This document shows, piece by piece, positions 63,644 to 64,000 of a stretch of 64,000 nucleotides of DNA (its first letter is position 1; each line of letters opens with the position of its first letter). The DNA is from an uncultured Oscillospiraceae bacterium (GTDB lineage: Bacteria; Bacillota; Clostridia; Oscillospirales; Acutalibacteraceae). The stretch is taken from NCBI GenBank assembly GCA_900539425.1, contig UQBX01000005.1, positions 35,142 through 99,141 on the forward strand, given 5' to 3'. The notes below the pieces were generated by a model, which did no database searches, was not told where the DNA came from, and saw nothing but the letters and a program-made list of their open reading frames with translations. The position numbers were made by a program, and so were the translations under genes.

Positions 63644-64000
63644 AAAAAACAGGGTATCAAGGGATACCCTGTTTTTTTATCAAGATTTGAACTTGCGGGC
63701 GAGTTTCCGAAAATCAGAGAAAACTGATTTTCAGGAGGAACATTCAGCGAATGTTCCGATAAAGAGCGGAAAACTAAAGTCACCTCGACCAAAAAAGCAG
63801 GGTATCAAGGGATACCCTGTTTTTTTATCAAGATTTGAACTTGCGGGCGAGTTTCCGAAAATCAGAGAAAACTGATTTTCAGGAGGAACATTCAGCGAAT
63901 GTTCCGATAAAGAGCGGAAAACTAAAGTCACCTCGACCAAAAAAGCAGGGTATCAAGGGATACCCTGTTTTTTTATCAAGATTTGAACTTGCGGGCGAGT
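63631..64000. repeat. 148-bp tandem repeat containing tRNA-Pro 3' end, runs off the window
   Basis: Units are 63631-63778, 63779-63926 and 63927 onward (partial, cut by the window edge). Units 1 and 2 differ at one base only (A at 63649, G at 63797). Each unit begins with GTCACCTCGACCA (the tRNA-Pro 3' end). It then holds the terminator hairpin, an 18-bp inverted copy of the tRNA T-arm, a hairpin GAAAATCAG/CTGATTTTC (63709-63732 in unit 1), a hairpin GGAACATTC/GAATGTTCC (63737-63757) and a closing pair AGTTTCC/GGAAAACT. No coding capacity is credible. It could be a duplicated integration-site remnant, a repeat RNA or a replication-slippage product. Confidence 0.93.
63644..63680 (+). terminator. 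Terminator hairpin of tRNA-Pro, first copy
   Basis: The 15-base arm 63644-63658 (AAAAAACAGGGTATC) pairs with 63663-63677 around an AAGG loop, with a long T-run. The same hairpin recurs in each unit of the tandem repeat downstream. Confidence 0.9.

Noticed and set aside
63552..63875. Open frame of 107 codons across the tRNA and repeat
   Set aside because: It reads through the tRNA-Pro gene and two terminator copies and has no ribosome binding site. It is an artefact of tRNA and repeat sequence.
63631..64000. CRISPR array
   Set aside because: Units are 148 bp, directly abutting and nearly identical, with no variable spacers and no cas genes.

Overview
The window looks like chromosomal DNA from an anaerobic, low-to-moderate G+C Firmicute of the class Clostridia, most like a gut Ruminococcaceae/Oscillospiraceae species. 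This rests on spo0A, strong AGGAGG-type ribosome binding sites, a complete Rnf complex, an [FeFe] hydrogenase, an LPxTG surface protein, desulfoferrodoxin with a rubredoxin-type partner, an archaeal/eukaryote-type prolyl-tRNA synthetase and a glutaminyl-tRNA synthetase. Genus and species cannot be fixed from the sequence alone.

Layout. 1-4390: end of an MreB-type gene, a corrinoid adenosyltransferase and a complete ECF transporter (T, fused A-A, S), probably for cobalamin uptake and activation. 4391-8056: a large sortase-anchored surface protein with its own consensus promoter. 8110-11034 (minus): small membrane protein, galE and proS. 11189-17474: F1Fo ATP synthase operon (atpBEFHAGDC). 17535-19388: a HAD-DUF523 fusion and a small lipoprotein. 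19459-27767: rnfCDGEAB, the flavin transferase apbE, a NusG-II protein, a Gx transporter, a gamma carbonic anhydrase-like protein and an acetyltransferase. 27793-28920: divergent oxygen-defence pair (flavin reductase-rubredoxin and desulfoferrodoxin). 28924-30648 (minus): a phospholipase C-like protein and a phosphoesterase.

30787-46632 is an exopolysaccharide island: an aldolase, a phosphoglycosyl transferase and an Ldh-type reductase in one coupled block, then glycosyltransferases, an EpsG-type polymerase, a GT2-pyruvyltransferase fusion, a flippase and an acyltransferase, a GT14 enzyme, and two converging minus-strand glycosyltransferases. Next come spo0A with an upstream 0A box (46812-47734), a LysR/MerR/aldo-keto reductase/carboxymuconolactone decarboxylase group (47800-51075), a glnS-gltX operon (minus), a DUF4250 gene, a TetR regulator, a group B-like [FeFe] hydrogenase (minus), an FRG-AIM24 pair, a ZIP metal transporter with a DtxR-type operator, and a GH51 arabinofuranosidase with a secreted phosphodiesterase-fold lipoprotein (minus).

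The window ends in tRNA-Pro(CGG) followed by a nearly perfect 148-bp tandem repeat. Each unit carries the 3' end of the tRNA, a terminator hairpin, an inverted copy of the tRNA T-arm and two further hairpins. It runs off the right edge and is the most unusual structure seen.

Functional logic: reduced ferredoxin feeds Rnf (flavinylated by ApbE), which charges the membrane for the ATP synthase. The hydrogenase is a further ferredoxin-linked enzyme. Surface chemistry (LPxTG protein, exopolysaccharide, arabinofuranosidase) suits a carbohydrate-using gut commensal. No CRISPR array, insertion sequence, integrase or rRNA gene was seen.
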